From contig NZ_ML178720.1 of the NCBI RefSeq assembly GCF_004360155.1, positions 339,078 to 403,077 on the forward strand: a stretch of DNA of 64,000 bases, given 5' to 3'. Shown here piece by piece: positions 1-9,208 of this stretch. Both the position numbers and the translations under genes were made by a program. The notes under the pieces were generated by a model that searched no databases, was not told the DNA's origin, and saw only the letters and a list, made by a program, of their open reading frames with translations. The DNA is from Paraglaciecola marina. GTDB taxonomy: Bacteria > Pseudomonadota > Gammaproteobacteria > Enterobacterales > Alteromonadaceae. Within the stretch, counting starts at the first letter, position 1; the number at the start of each line of letters is the position of its first letter.

Positions 1-256
1 CCATTTGTGAATCTGTTTGACTTCTAAGACTTGTCATTTTTTACCTAATCAATTATTTAAACAATTTGAGCTGCATTCGGAATAGAGCGCTCAATAAAAA
101 CTAAGGCGTCTGACTGTTCAGACTAAACAAAGTTCTCTATCTAACACCTTATAAATATATATTGTACTGGCTTAAAATGATTTAAAAGCCTAATTCTAGT
201 GTTTAAGTTCAGTTGCAAAGGTTACGGAACAAACTACGGTCACCTAAAAATAAAAG

Positions 257-637
257 CTAATCGACCATAAAGCCCCAACCATCACTAACACCACCGTGCT
301 TATCCGCTATTCCAGCGAAGACATATTCAACCATGGTTATAAATTTATGGGTGGGCACCATTTTTCTGGAAATGCATACTGATATTGGGTCTTCGTCTAC
401 GTATATATCGACTTCAACATCTAAGAATTTTTCTACCACTTCGTTTGCCATGTTTGTTGCTGATTGCTCATCTACAAACAAGTGGCAAAAATCCACTACG
501 TATTCTTTATCTAAATCAACACCACTATCTTTAAATTGCTGTAATACTTGTCCGTTGGCATCTTTTGGAAAATCCCTTGTTTGTGCACAAGCGGTTACAA
601 ATAAAACCATGAGACTTAGAAATATAATGCGTATCAT
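257..637 (-). CDS. Small lipoprotein with RraB-like domain
   Basis: The 126-residue product begins with a short basic N-terminus, a hydrophobic stretch and a lipobox (VTAC, Cys at about residue 17), so it is probably lipid-anchored. The mature part resembles the RraB (ribonuclease E inhibitor) family: an acidic alpha/beta domain ending in a DGWG motif close to the C-terminus. RraB itself is cytosolic and binds RNase E. A lipoprotein version would sit outside the cytoplasm and is unlikely to do that job, so the function is unknown. It is divergent from the serine hydrolase gene, with about 87 bases between them. The lipoprotein call is good; the RraB likeness is by eye. Confidence 0.7.
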   Translation of the reverse strand: MIRIIFLSLMVLFVTACAQTRDFPKDANGQVLQQFKDSGVDLDKEYVVDFCHLFVDEQSATNMANEVVEKFLDVEVDIYVDEDPISVCISRKMVPTHKFITMVEYVFAGIADKHGGVSDGWGFMVD

Positions 638-724
638 AAAACTCCTAAAATTTAACCCTTCTGGGTATAGAAATGGGCGAACAGAAACTCACTTTACTCT
701 ACAATACCTCACCAAAGTATTTAA

Positions 725-1933
725 ATGGGACTTAATATGAAAGCAGGGACAAAGTGGTCACTCAGAATTTTATCAACACTGGTAATTGTCGCAGCAATTG
801 CATGGTGGACAATAGGCCCAGATTGGCGTGCTTTTTTGGCAGATCCACCTAAAGATACAAGAATTCTTTTTTGGAGCCAAAGTCAACGTGATGAGGGCTT
901 TAAGCTACTCGATCAATTGCCCTGGTTAGTAAAATCTCGCGAAATATCCCCCAGTGAAAATATGAGACCCTTGCCAAAGGGAGATGGTATTTCATTAAGC
1001 CAAGATATTAACGCCTTTTTCGAAGAGCAAAATTTATCTGGCGCATTAATATTGCACAAAGGCAAAATACGTTACGAAAAGTACGGTTTAGGACACTCTC
1101 CAGACAAGCGTTGGACTAGCTTTTCAGTGGCCAAGTCCTTTACTTCAAGCCTAGTGGGAATAGCCTTAAAAGAAGGCCATATATCAAGTCTTAACGACAA
1201 AGTATCAGACTATATTGTAGGCCTTAAAGGCTCAGCATACGACCATGTCACAATCGAACAATTGTTGACAATGACATCAGGTGTAGCTTGGGACGAAAAT
1301 TACTCCGACCCTAACTCAGACGTGTCACAATTTAACCTACACCAAGCTGAAGATGGCTTGCCTACCATTGTAAGTTACATGCGCCAACTTAAAAGAGCCC
1401 ACCAGCCCGGTGAAAAATGGCATTACTCTACTGGTGAAACCAACCTAATAGGAATTTTAGTTGAACAAGCAACGGGCCGTCATCTTGCGGATTATCTTAC
1501 CGAAAAAATTTGGCAACCCTTTGGTATGGAAAACAAAGCAAGCTGGTTATTAGGCGCAGACGGTTACGAAATTTCAGGTTGTTGTATTCAAGCCAGTTTA
1601 CGTGACTTTGCACGTTATGGTTTGTTTATATTAGAAGGAGGGATTATAAACGGTGAGTCGGTTTTCCCCGATGACTGGTTAGCAAAAGCCACAAATAAGC
1701 ACACTGATTTTGGTATCGACGGCAAGGGTTACGGATATCAATGGTGGACCTTTGATGACGGCAGCTTTACCGCCAGAGGCATTTTTGGGCAAACCATTTT
1801 CATCGACCCTAAGCTAGAATTAGTCATAGCTTTCAACGGCAATTGGCTCAACGCCAGTGATCCTATATTAAATAAAAAACGCTTTAACTTTATTGACCTA
1901 ATAAGAGCATCAATAGATGCAGAAGCCAATTAA
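725..1933 (+). CDS. Membrane-anchored serine hydrolase, class C beta-lactamase family
   Basis: The product has an N-terminal hydrophobic anchor (about residues 12-30) followed by a beta-lactamase/penicillin-binding-type hydrolase domain. The SxxK nucleophile motif is visible as SVAK near residue 134. A YST triplet sits where the family often has YxN, and a GxFGQ-type segment lies near the C-terminus. Such proteins act in the periplasm as esterases, peptidases or amidases; the substrate cannot be told. Two in-frame ATGs compete, at 725 and 737, and neither has a strong ribosome site, so the start is uncertain by four codons. It appears to be a single-gene unit followed by a perfect hairpin. 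Confidence 0.85.
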   Translation: MGLNMKAGTKWSLRILSTLVIVAAIAWWTIGPDWRAFLADPPKDTRILFWSQSQRDEGFKLLDQLPWLVKSREISPSENMRPLPKGDGISLSQDINAFFEEQNLSGALILHKGKIRYEKYGLGHSPDKRWTSFSVAKSFTSSLVGIALKEGHISSLNDKVSDYIVGLKGSAYDHVTIEQLLTMTSGVAWDENYSDPNSDVSQFNLHQAEDGLPTIVSYMRQLKRAHQPGEKWHYSTGETNLIGILVEQATGRHLADYLTEKIWQPFGMENKASWLLGADGYEISGCCIQASLRDFARYGLFILEGGIINGESVFPDDWLAKATNKHTDFGIDGKGYGYQWWTFDDGSFTARGIFGQTIFIDPKLELVIAFNGNWLNASDPILNKKRFNFIDLIRASIDAEAN

Positions 1934-1975
1934 CGAATTCACTTACTTTTTGCGGTTTATTTAAATTACCAAACT

Positions 1976-2002
1976 GATTCGGCTCAAGATGTGAGCCGAA
2001 TC
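1976..2002. terminator. Perfect 11-bp hairpin after the serine hydrolase gene
   Basis: The arms at 1976-1986 and 1992-2002 are exactly complementary around a 5-base loop. No T-run follows on the + strand, so an intrinsic terminator is only one possibility; it could instead be a 3'-end stabilising hairpin. Confidence 0.5.
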
Positions 2003-2067
2003 ACCCACTTTAATCGGCCTAAAAACTAAAACAGTTAAACTTGGGAAGATCATGAAATACGGCCCCT

Positions 2068-2187
2068 TTACTCCACTAGGGTCATGTTCACCAAAGCGCC
2101 ATATTCAACCTTATAAATGCACTCAGCACCCACAAACTCACTCTGTCCATTTAAAAAATAGGATGAGTAGAAGGTGTCATTTACTTG
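2068..2187 (-). pseudogene. Possible C-terminal remnant of a lost gene
   Basis: On the minus strand an open frame of about 40 codons runs from just after a stop codon (2188-2190) to a stop at 2068-2070. It has no plausible start. Its translation looks protein-like: aromatic and hydrophobic residues alternate, and it ends in a segment reading NMTLVE. It could be the surviving tail of a deleted gene, or chance. I cannot assign a family. Confidence 0.25.
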
Positions 2188-2518
2188 TTACAACCATCAA
2201 AAACTAGGAAGGTGATACTTAAACGATTAGTTATTGGCGGCTAATGTAAGCCCTAAACTAACAGGTGAAATAATTAAAAAACCACCCCGATATGTATTGA
2301 CTGGATTATTTATAAAGGTTTCACAGGTAAAGAAGCGCTTACTCTGTTAGAATGTGGGCTAGCAAATTAAAGCTTCGTCCGACTGTATCTAATAACCCAC
2401 CCACTTCTCCACTGATTTTAGTACCCAGATTGCCAACTAGTTTGGCTAACAACTCCATCACGCTTGAAATATATTACCAGCACCTGTTGGAAGCCATATT
2501 CGAGCAAAAGGAAACATC

Positions 2519-3661
2519 ATGAATACTTTGTCATTAGGCGTCATTGGTTCTTCTAAAAAAGAAGACGAGCGACGGGTTGCAATCCATCCTGAACATTTAT
2601 CAAGACTACCGACAAGCCTACGTAAACAACTCATTTTTGAAACTGGCTATGGTGAACGATTCGATATATCAGACGCAGAACTTGCTAGTCAAACAGGTGG
2701 GATCGCAACTAGAGACGAACTACTAGAGACCATGGACATCACTATTATTACTAAACCTATTCAAACTGATTTTGAACAGTTACGAGAAGGGGGAGTTTTA
2801 TGGGGTTACCCACACTGCACACAACAACGAGAAATTACGCAAACTGCCATTGAGCGCAAGCAAACTCTAATCGCTTTTGAGGATATGTTTGTATGGAGCC
2901 CCAAGGGCCAAGCAGGTCGCCATACCTTTTATAAAAATAATGAAATGGCAGGCTATGCAGGAGTTATCCACGCGCTACAGCTAAAAGGCATAGATGGCCA
3001 CTATGGCGATCAACGTAAAGTTCTCATTTTCAGTTTTGGAGCCGTTAGCCGAGGTGCCATTTATGCACTTAAGGCCCATGGATTTCGAGATATTACAATT
3101 TGCATTCAACGTCCTGATCATGAAGTACGTGAAGAAGTGTTAGATTGTCATTATGTAACGCTTAGACAGGGTAGAGAAGATGAAGCCCGCATGATAATTG
3201 TCGAACATGATGGAACTGAAAGACCATTATCAGAACTAATTAATGAATCAGGAATTATTGTTAACGGCACATTTCAGGATCCAAATATGCCTATTGATTT
3301 TGTTACTGAAGAAGAAAAAAACTGCCTAAATCCAGGCTGCTTAATAGTAGATGTAAGCTGTGATGAAGGTATGGGATTCTATTTTGCCAAACCGACTACA
3401 TTCAAAAACCCAATGTTTAAGGTAGCCAAAGTCGACTACTATGCTGTTGATCATACCCCAAGTTATTATTGGGAAAGCGCTTCTCGCTCTATTTCCGCTG
3501 CTTTAGTTGTACATTTACCATCAATTGCCGCCGGACCTGATGGTTGGAAAAAGAATGAAACCATTCGCCGTGCCATCAATATTGACCAAGGTGTTATTCA
3601 AAAATCAGAAATACTAGCATTTCAAAATAGACACGCTACTTACCCCCATAAAGCGCCCTAG
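2519..3661 (+). CDS. Alanine dehydrogenase / N5-(carboxyethyl)ornithine synthase family protein
   Basis: The 380-residue product has the alanine dehydrogenase/transhydrogenase N-terminal domain (VIGSSKKEDERR.AIHPEH near residues 8-26) and a nucleotide-binding domain with a glycine-rich turn near residues 170-185 (FGAVSRGA). The closest named match I recall is N5-(carboxyethyl)ornithine synthase, which condenses pyruvate with the side-chain amine of ornithine or lysine using NADPH. Other opine-like or saccharopine-dehydrogenase-like activities are possible. A good AAGGA ribosome site lies 8 bases before the ATG. It stands alone, with non-coding stretches on both sides, so context gives no pathway clue. 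Family membership is firm; the substrate is inferred. Confidence 0.75.
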   Translation: MNTLSLGVIGSSKKEDERRVAIHPEHLSRLPTSLRKQLIFETGYGERFDISDAELASQTGGIATRDELLETMDITIITKPIQTDFEQLREGGVLWGYPHCTQQREITQTAIERKQTLIAFEDMFVWSPKGQAGRHTFYKNNEMAGYAGVIHALQLKGIDGHYGDQRKVLIFSFGAVSRGAIYALKAHGFRDITICIQRPDHEVREEVLDCHYVTLRQGREDEARMIIVEHDGTERPLSELINESGIIVNGTFQDPNMPIDFVTEEEKNCLNPGCLIVDVSCDEGMGFYFAKPTTFKNPMFKVAKVDYYAVDHTPSYYWESASRSISAALVVHLPSIAAGPDGWKKNETIRRAINIDQGVIQKSEILAFQNRHATYPHKAP

Positions 3662-3735
3662 TGCATCATTACATTAATGGGTTCTATTTCTAAACCACTA
3701 CCTGTATTTTTGATATTCAAACTAGCCCTTAAAGT

Positions 3736-3754
3736 CAGTACTTAGTAAGTACTG
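3736..3754. promoter_or_regulatory. 19-base near-perfect palindrome
   Basis: Two 9-base complementary arms (3736-3744 and 3746-3754) flank a single central base. It lies about 200 bases upstream of the SPFH gene, downstream of the dehydrogenase gene. The tight symmetry suits a dimeric repressor site as well as a tiny hairpin. No regulator is assigned. Confidence 0.35.
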
Positions 3755-3953
3755 CTGGGCACAAAGAGAGTTTAGAGAACTTGTGTGGGGTGTATATACC
3801 AACCACTTTTTGATTTTCACAATCATTGACTTAATTGGAGTTCTCTGGCGTTGCTTAGCAAGATAAGTTAATCCACACACACCTTGAAAAGTATAAAATT
3901 TCCCCAATATCGAATAAGTGATAATCAATATCACGCCTTTAAGGAACCGAATT

Positions 3954-4889
3954 ATGGAACTGTTACTCGAGTATATTTTAACGGCACAAACCCTCATTTT
4001 AGTATTTGTGATAGTGCTACTTAAAACCTCCATTAAGTTTGTGCCACAAAACCGAGCCTATGTCATTGAACGCTTCGGTAAATATCAGTCAAGCAAAGAA
4101 GCAGGTCTTAATTTTATTTTTCCATTTATCGACCGGGTGTCAGCAGATCGCTCCCTTAAAGAGCAAGCCGTAGATGTGCCAGAACAAAGTGCCATTACTA
4201 AAGATAACATTTCATTACATGTAGATGGTGTACTGTATTTTCGTGTACTTGACCCTTACAAAGCGACCTATGGGGTAGACGATTACGTATTTGCCGTGAC
4301 TCAACTTGCACAAACCACAATGCGTTCTGAGTTAGGTAAAATGGAGCTAGATAAAACCTTTGAAGAAAGGGATGTGCTTAATACTAATATTGTTACTTCT
4401 ATTAATGATGCTGCGGGCCCTTGGGGCATTCAGGTTTTACGATACGAAATTAAAGACATTGTACCTCCACAGTCAATAATGGAAGCCATGGAAGCTCAAA
4501 TGAAGGCAGAACGTGTGAAGCGGGCCCAAATTCTTGAATCTGAAGGTGACAGACAAGCTGCCATTAACCGCGCAGAAGGTGAGAAAGCGTCTGTTGTACT
4601 AGCCGCTGAAGCTGATAAGTCTGAAGCTATATTACGTGCTGAAGGTGAAGCAAAAGCTATAGTTGCTGTAGCCACCGCTCAAGCAGAAGCCCTACGACAA
4701 GTAGGTGAAGCCGCTGCCACTGAAGATGGGCAAAAAGCCATTCAATTAGACTTAGCCACTAAAGCCATTGAAGCCAAACAAGCCATTGCTAAAGAATCTT
4801 CTGTTGTGTTATTACCTGACAGCAGCACAGAAGCCGCCAGTGTAGTAGCTCAAGCTATGACTATTATCAATACATTGAATAAGGGCTAA
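3954..4889 (+). CDS. qmcA: SPFH/Band 7 membrane protein (stomatin/QmcA-like)
   Basis: The protein has one N-terminal transmembrane helix (about residues 6-23), then a Band 7/SPFH domain beginning FVPQNRAYVIERFGKY, then an Ala/Glu-rich helical region (about residues 170-260) typical of prokaryotic stomatins. These proteins form ring-like assemblies in the membrane and are thought to support membrane-protein quality control. The ATG at 3954 has an AAGGA site 7 bases upstream and gives 311 residues; an upstream in-frame ATG at 3918 would add 12 residues but lacks a ribosome site. It is directly followed, 3 bases later, by its usual NfeD partner. Confidence 0.9.
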   Translation: MELLLEYILTAQTLILVFVIVLLKTSIKFVPQNRAYVIERFGKYQSSKEAGLNFIFPFIDRVSADRSLKEQAVDVPEQSAITKDNISLHVDGVLYFRVLDPYKATYGVDDYVFAVTQLAQTTMRSELGKMELDKTFEERDVLNTNIVTSINDAAGPWGIQVLRYEIKDIVPPQSIMEAMEAQMKAERVKRAQILESEGDRQAAINRAEGEKASVVLAAEADKSEAILRAEGEAKAIVAVATAQAEALRQVGEAAATEDGQKAIQLDLATKAIEAKQAIAKESSVVLLPDSSTEAASVVAQAMTIINTLNKG

Positions 4890-4892
4890 GAC

Positions 4893-5348
4893 ATGGATTG
4901 GGCAATCAATAACTTAGCTGAGAGTTTGCTCATATTGGGCATTCTTTTATTGGTGGTGGAAGTTGCAGTATTAGGGTTTTCAACTTTCGTGTTGTTTTTT
5001 GTTGGTTGTGCTGCTGTGCTTTCTGCGATTTTATTGTACTTGGGGCTTATCCCAGATACGTTATTAGGGTCCATGCTTAGTACTGGTATATTCACTGCTT
5101 TGTTAGCTATTTTGTTATGGAAGCCCTTAAAGAATATGCAAACTCAAGTAGATGTTACTAAACCTAAAGGTGATTTAGTTGGCCATACTTTCGTGCTTAA
5201 AGATGAAGTATCTCCTGAACTAACACCTACTTATCGGTATTCAGGCATAGACTGGAAACTTGAATCGGTAAATAAAATAGAAGCAGGCACAACCGTAGAA
5301 GTGGTTGATGCATCTGTGGGTAAATTTATCATACGAGCTAAACTCTAA
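4893..5348 (+). CDS. NfeD family membrane protein
   Basis: The 151-residue product has two to three transmembrane segments (about residues 10-80) and a C-terminal OB-fold-like beta domain, the short (NfeD1b/YbbJ-like) form without the ClpP-like protease domain. NfeD proteins pair with SPFH proteins such as QmcA, and the 3-base spacing to that gene indicates co-transcription. An AAGGG site overlaps the end of the upstream gene. The unit ends at a strong hairpin terminator shared with the convergent gorA gene. Confidence 0.88.
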   Translation: MDWAINNLAESLLILGILLLVVEVAVLGFSTFVLFFVGCAAVLSAILLYLGLIPDTLLGSMLSTGIFTALLAILLWKPLKNMQTQVDVTKPKGDLVGHTFVLKDEVSPELTPTYRYSGIDWKLESVNKIEAGTTVEVVDASVGKFIIRAKL

Positions 5349-5410
5349 TTTTAGCTCTTTGCTAAACGCTCCAAATCAGCAATTTTCACGCATTTACTGC
5401 CCAATAAAAA

Positions 5411-5436
5411 CAAAACCCCGCGATTGCGGGGTTTTG
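5411..5436. terminator. Bidirectional intrinsic terminator (NfeD gene / gorA)
   Basis: A perfect 11-bp stem (5411-5421 with 5426-5436) has a GATT loop, a GC core, and A- and T-rich flanks on both sides. It lies between convergent genes and should stop both transcripts. Confidence 0.9.
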
Positions 5437-5473
5437 CGTAAATGCCTACCTTAGCGGTTAAGCTAAAAACGAC

Positions 5474-6820
5474 TTACATTGTGACGAACTCTTCGCCTGA
5501 AGTTGGGTGAATGGCGACACAAGCATCAAAGTCTGCTTTAGTTGCGCCCATTTTCATTGCTACACCAAAACCTTGTAGGATTTCGTCCATGCCAAAGCCT
5601 ATACCATGTATGCCCACGACTTTTTGATTGTCACCGGCACAAACTAACTTCATACGAGTCATTTGGCGATGCTTAGTCACAGCTGTGTACATAGCCGCAA
5701 AACCTGAACTAAAAACAGTAACATTGTCTTCACCGAATTCTTCTATTGCTTCTGCTTCACTTAGTCCCATTGTACCGATTGGCGGGTGACTAAATACAAC
5801 CGTTGGTATTAAGCTGTAATCCATATGTGCATCTGTTTGGCCATTAAACAAACGCTCTGATAACAAACGACCAGACTTAACGGCAACAGGGGTAAGTTCA
5901 ACATAACCAATGTTGTCGCCCACTGCATATACGCCGGGTACATTAGTATTTTGGTACTTATCTACCTTGATGTAACCTCTATCAGTTATCTCAACACCGA
6001 TTTTATCTAAACCAATTTTATCAGTTGCTGGTTCGCGGCCAATTGCCCAGATTACGCAATCGGTTTCGATTTTATCGCCACTTTCAAACTCAATGGTAAG
6101 CGAACCATCAGCATTTTTAAGTACTTGAGTAGGGGTTGCATGGGTATGAAGAGTGGGGCCATCTTGCTCCATTAACTCTACTAATGTTTCAGACAGCATA
6201 GTGTCAAAGTTACGCAGTGGCGCATGTTTACGCACCACTAAATCTGTTTTGGTACCAAGGGCATGCATTACGCCAGCAAGCTCTACTGCGATATAGCCAG
6301 CACCTACTACTACAGCACGTTTAGGCTGTTCGGCTAGTTCAAAAAAGCCGTTTGAATCAATCCCTAAGTCAGCACCAGGAATATTTGGCTGCACTGGGCG
6401 GCCACCTGTAGCGATTAGTATATGATCAGCGGTATATTGCTTACCGTCTACTTCAACAGTGTTTTTATCAACAAAAGTGGCAAAACCTTTAATTAGGGTT
6501 ACACCATTTTTTTCAAAACCACCGCCGTAACTTCCGTGAATACGCTTGATATAGGCTTCACGGCTATCTACTAAGGTTTTCCAGTCAAACTTATTCACTG
6601 TTACGTCAAAGCCATAGTCTGGCGCATATAAATTAATAGCTTCTGCTACATGGGCACCAAACCACATCACTTTCTTAGGTACACAACCCACGTTAACGCA
6701 AGTGCCCCCTATGGCAACAGCTTCTATTACTGCGGCCTTTTTGCCGTGTTTAGCTGCGCGATTTGCCGATGCAATACCACCGCTACCGCCACCGATACAT
6801 ATAAAATCAAAATCTGCCAT
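5474..6820 (-). CDS. gor: Glutathione-disulfide reductase
   Basis: This cytosolic flavoenzyme reduces oxidised glutathione with NADPH. The N-terminal FAD site is seen in GGGSGG near residue 10. The redox pair C41-VNVG-C46 follows, then a second GxGxxA nucleotide site near residue 165, and the catalytic HPTSGEE (His about 438) at the C-terminus. The length of 448 residues matches the family (E. coli Gor is 450). The start at 6820 aligns with the FAD motif at the expected distance. It is divergent from prlC and convergent with the NfeD unit. It fits with the other thiol-redox genes in the window (trxA, dsbD). Confidence 0.95.
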   Translation of the reverse strand: MADFDFICIGGGSGGIASANRAAKHGKKAAVIEAVAIGGTCVNVGCVPKKVMWFGAHVAEAINLYAPDYGFDVTVNKFDWKTLVDSREAYIKRIHGSYGGGFEKNGVTLIKGFATFVDKNTVEVDGKQYTADHILIATGGRPVQPNIPGADLGIDSNGFFELAEQPKRAVVVGAGYIAVELAGVMHALGTKTDLVVRKHAPLRNFDTMLSETLVELMEQDGPTLHTHATPTQVLKNADGSLTIEFESGDKIETDCVIWAIGREPATDKIGLDKIGVEITDRGYIKVDKYQNTNVPGVYAVGDNIGYVELTPVAVKSGRLLSERLFNGQTDAHMDYSLIPTVVFSHPPIGTMGLSEAEAIEEFGEDNVTVFSSGFAAMYTAVTKHRQMTRMKLVCAGDNQKVVGIHGIGFGMDEILQGFGVAMKMGATKADFDACVAIHPTSGEEFVTM

Positions 6821-7062
6821 AAGTCTGCCTTAGTAAAAATAGTAAATAGAAGATAATGCCTATTAGAAAAAATTAACACCGTATTTTCTCAATTAATGTA
6901 ATCGAGTAAATCAATGTAGGCATACATATCTTTAGAAAGACCTTATTAAAACAAATTAATTGCACAGAATTAAAATTTTCTAATGGGATAAGTGCTCTGC
7001 TATTGAGATTTAATGTAAGCAACCCAACCTTTATAATTAAATTAACGTAAAAAGACCTTTTT

Positions 7063-9102
7063 ATGACGAACCCAATAAACGATTTATCTGGCCTGCCTCA
7101 ATTTTCTGCCATTAAACCTGAGCACATTCAACCAGCCATCGAAGAAGCGATTGCTGCCTGTAAAACTAAAATTTCTGATTTACTCAGCCAAGACAATTAC
7201 AGCTGGGATAGCCTAGTAGCACCCATTGAAGAAATTGATGACGAGCTAAGCCGTAAGTGGTCTCCTGTGTCGCACATGAATTCAGTGGTAAGTAACGATG
7301 CACTTCGTGAAGCACACGATGCTTGCTTACCTGCTTTGTCTGAATACGGCACTTGGGTGGGGCAAAATGCCGACCTTTACAATGCGTACTGTCAAATAGA
7401 AGCTAGCAGTGAATTTGCTGATTTGTCAGAAGCCCAGCAAAAGGTTATCACCCAAGCAATCCGAGACTTTAAGCTTTCGGGTGTAGCTTTAAACGAAGAC
7501 AAAAAAGCCCGTTATGCTGAAGTAAAAAGTCGTTTATCTGATTTAGGCTCGACCTTTAGCAACAATGTGATGGATGCCACCTTAGGCTGGCAAAAACATA
7601 TCACTGATATAGCAGAACTTGCTGGGTTACCTGAGTCTGCGTTAGGTGCAGCTAAACAGTTAGCCGAAAGCAAAGAGCTTGATGGCTGGGTATTTACCTT
7701 AGACATACCGAGTTATTTACCGGTTTTAACCTACGCAGACAACCGCGAGCTACGTGAAGAAATGTATCGCGCCTATACCACTAGGGCCTCTGAACAAGGG
7801 CCAAATGCTGGCAAATGGGACAACACTGAGATAATCAACGAAACCCTAACCTTACGCCAAGAACTATCTAAGCTACTTGGGTTTGAGCACTTTGCTGAAT
7901 ACTCACTTGCCAGCAAGATGGCCAACTCTAGTGAGCAGGTAAATGGATTTTTATTAGACTTGGCGAATCGCTCAAAACCACAAGCTCAGCAAGACATTGA
8001 CACCCTTACCAGTTATGCCCAAGAGCATTTTCAAGCGGGTGAATTACAGGCTTGGGACTTTGCTTATTACAGCGAAAAGCTAAAAGAGCAAACTTACAAA
8101 ATATCTGACGAACAGCTGCGCCCATACTTTCCCGAAAGCACGGTAGTAAAAGGCTTGTTCGAAGTAATATCAAGGCTATACAAGCTAACGGTCACCGAGC
8201 GTGAAGGCGTTGACACTTGGCATAAAGATGTGCGTTTTTACGATATAAAAGACGAGTCAGGCGAGCTAAGAGGCAGCTTTTATCTAGACTTATACGCCCG
8301 TGAGAAAAAACGCGGTGGCGCTTGGATGGACGAATGCCAAGTACGCAGGCAAAAACTAGACAGTACTCAGCAGTATCCTGTTGCCTACCTAACCTGTAAC
8401 TTTAGTGGCCCAGTAGGTGACAAACCTGCACTATTTACCCACGATGAAGTCGTGACTTTATTCCATGAGTTTGGCCACGGTATTCACCACATGCTTACCA
8501 AAATCAATGTGGGCGGTGTATCAGGCATAAACGGCGTAGCATGGGACGCAGTCGAGTTACCTAGTCAGTTTTTAGAAAACTGGTGCTGGCAACCAGAAGC
8601 ACTTAGCTTTATATCTGGTCACTATGAAACCGGCGAGCCATTACCACAAACACTATTAGACAATATGTTAGCTGCCCGTAATTTCCAGTCGGCTATGCAA
8701 ATGTTGCGTCAGCTAGAATTTAGTATTTTTGATTTTAGCCTGCACGAAAACTTTATCGATGCAGAGCAAACCAATGTGCAAGCTTGGTTAGACCAAGTTC
8801 GCGAGCAAGTAGCAGTATTAACCCCGCCTAGCTTTAACCGCTTCCAAAACAGTTTTGGGCACATATTTGCAGGTGGCTACGCAGCGGGTTATTACAGCTA
8901 CAAGTGGGCTGAGGTTTTATCATCAGATGCCTTTAGTCGTTTTGAAGAAGAAGGTATTTTTAACCAGCAAACCGGACAGGACTTTTTACACAACATCCTA
9001 GAAATGGGTGGCAGTAAAGAGCCGATGGAGTTATTTGTAGCCTTTAGAGGACGTGAGCCAGAAGTAGATGCCTTATTACGTCACTCTGGTATTGCTGCCT
9101 AA
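7063..9102 (+). CDS. prlC: Oligopeptidase A, M3 family zinc metallopeptidase
   Basis: The 679-residue product matches the E. coli enzyme in length. The zinc-binding HEFGH is at residues 468-472, inside the fuller motif FHEFGHGIHH. The enzyme degrades short peptides in the cytosol, including cleaved signal peptides. The ATG at 7063 follows an A-rich leader with only a weak ribosome site. It is divergent from gor across 242 bases that must hold both promoters. Downstream there is a long wobble-containing hairpin before the next gene. Confidence 0.95.
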   Translation: MTNPINDLSGLPQFSAIKPEHIQPAIEEAIAACKTKISDLLSQDNYSWDSLVAPIEEIDDELSRKWSPVSHMNSVVSNDALREAHDACLPALSEYGTWVGQNADLYNAYCQIEASSEFADLSEAQQKVITQAIRDFKLSGVALNEDKKARYAEVKSRLSDLGSTFSNNVMDATLGWQKHITDIAELAGLPESALGAAKQLAESKELDGWVFTLDIPSYLPVLTYADNRELREEMYRAYTTRASEQGPNAGKWDNTEIINETLTLRQELSKLLGFEHFAEYSLASKMANSSEQVNGFLLDLANRSKPQAQQDIDTLTSYAQEHFQAGELQAWDFAYYSEKLKEQTYKISDEQLRPYFPESTVVKGLFEVISRLYKLTVTEREGVDTWHKDVRFYDIKDESGELRGSFYLDLYAREKKRGGAWMDECQVRRQKLDSTQQYPVAYLTCNFSGPVGDKPALFTHDEVVTLFHEFGHGIHHMLTKINVGGVSGINGVAWDAVELPSQFLENWCWQPEALSFISGHYETGEPLPQTLLDNMLAARNFQSAMQMLRQLEFSIFDFSLHENFIDAEQTNVQAWLDQVREQVAVLTPPSFNRFQNSFGHIFAGGYAAGYYSYKWAEVLSSDAFSRFEEEGIFNQQTGQDFLHNILEMGGSKEPMELFVAFRGREPEVDALLRHSGIAA

Positions 9103-9137
9103 TGTAGCTAAACGCTAACTCTAAAAACACCAACTTG

Positions 9138-9171
9138 CACCGCTATGTAAACTTAATTTTATGTAGTGGTG
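9138..9171 (+). other. Long hairpin between prlC and the Tag-like gene
   Basis: The 14-nt arms 9138-9151 and 9158-9171 pair throughout when G-U wobbles are allowed (three of them). No T-run follows. Wobble in place of mutation suggests selection at the RNA level; it may protect the prlC 3' end. Confidence 0.4.
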
Positions 9172-9208
9172 TATACCCTGTTACTGCCCCCAAAATATAA
9201 ATTACACC

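Larger units (their letters stand above)
1934..2518. other. 585-base gap without an intact gene
   Basis: Apart from the hairpin at 1976-2002 and a possible gene fragment on the minus strand at 2068-2187, I see no gene, RNA or repeat. The sequence just before 2519 carries the AAGGA ribosome site of the next gene. The many scattered stops in all frames fit decayed or non-coding DNA. Confidence 0.6.

Noticed and set aside
1..256. Gene or RNA at the window's left edge
   Set aside because: AT-rich sequence with no open frame, hairpin or promoter strong enough to report.
333..740. 135-codon frame on the + strand
   Set aside because: It is antisense to the lipoprotein gene, which has a clear signal peptide and lipobox, and it overlaps the serine hydrolase start.
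3722..4033. 103-codon frame on the minus strand
   Set aside because: No ribosome site or family pattern, and it runs across the SPFH promoter and start.
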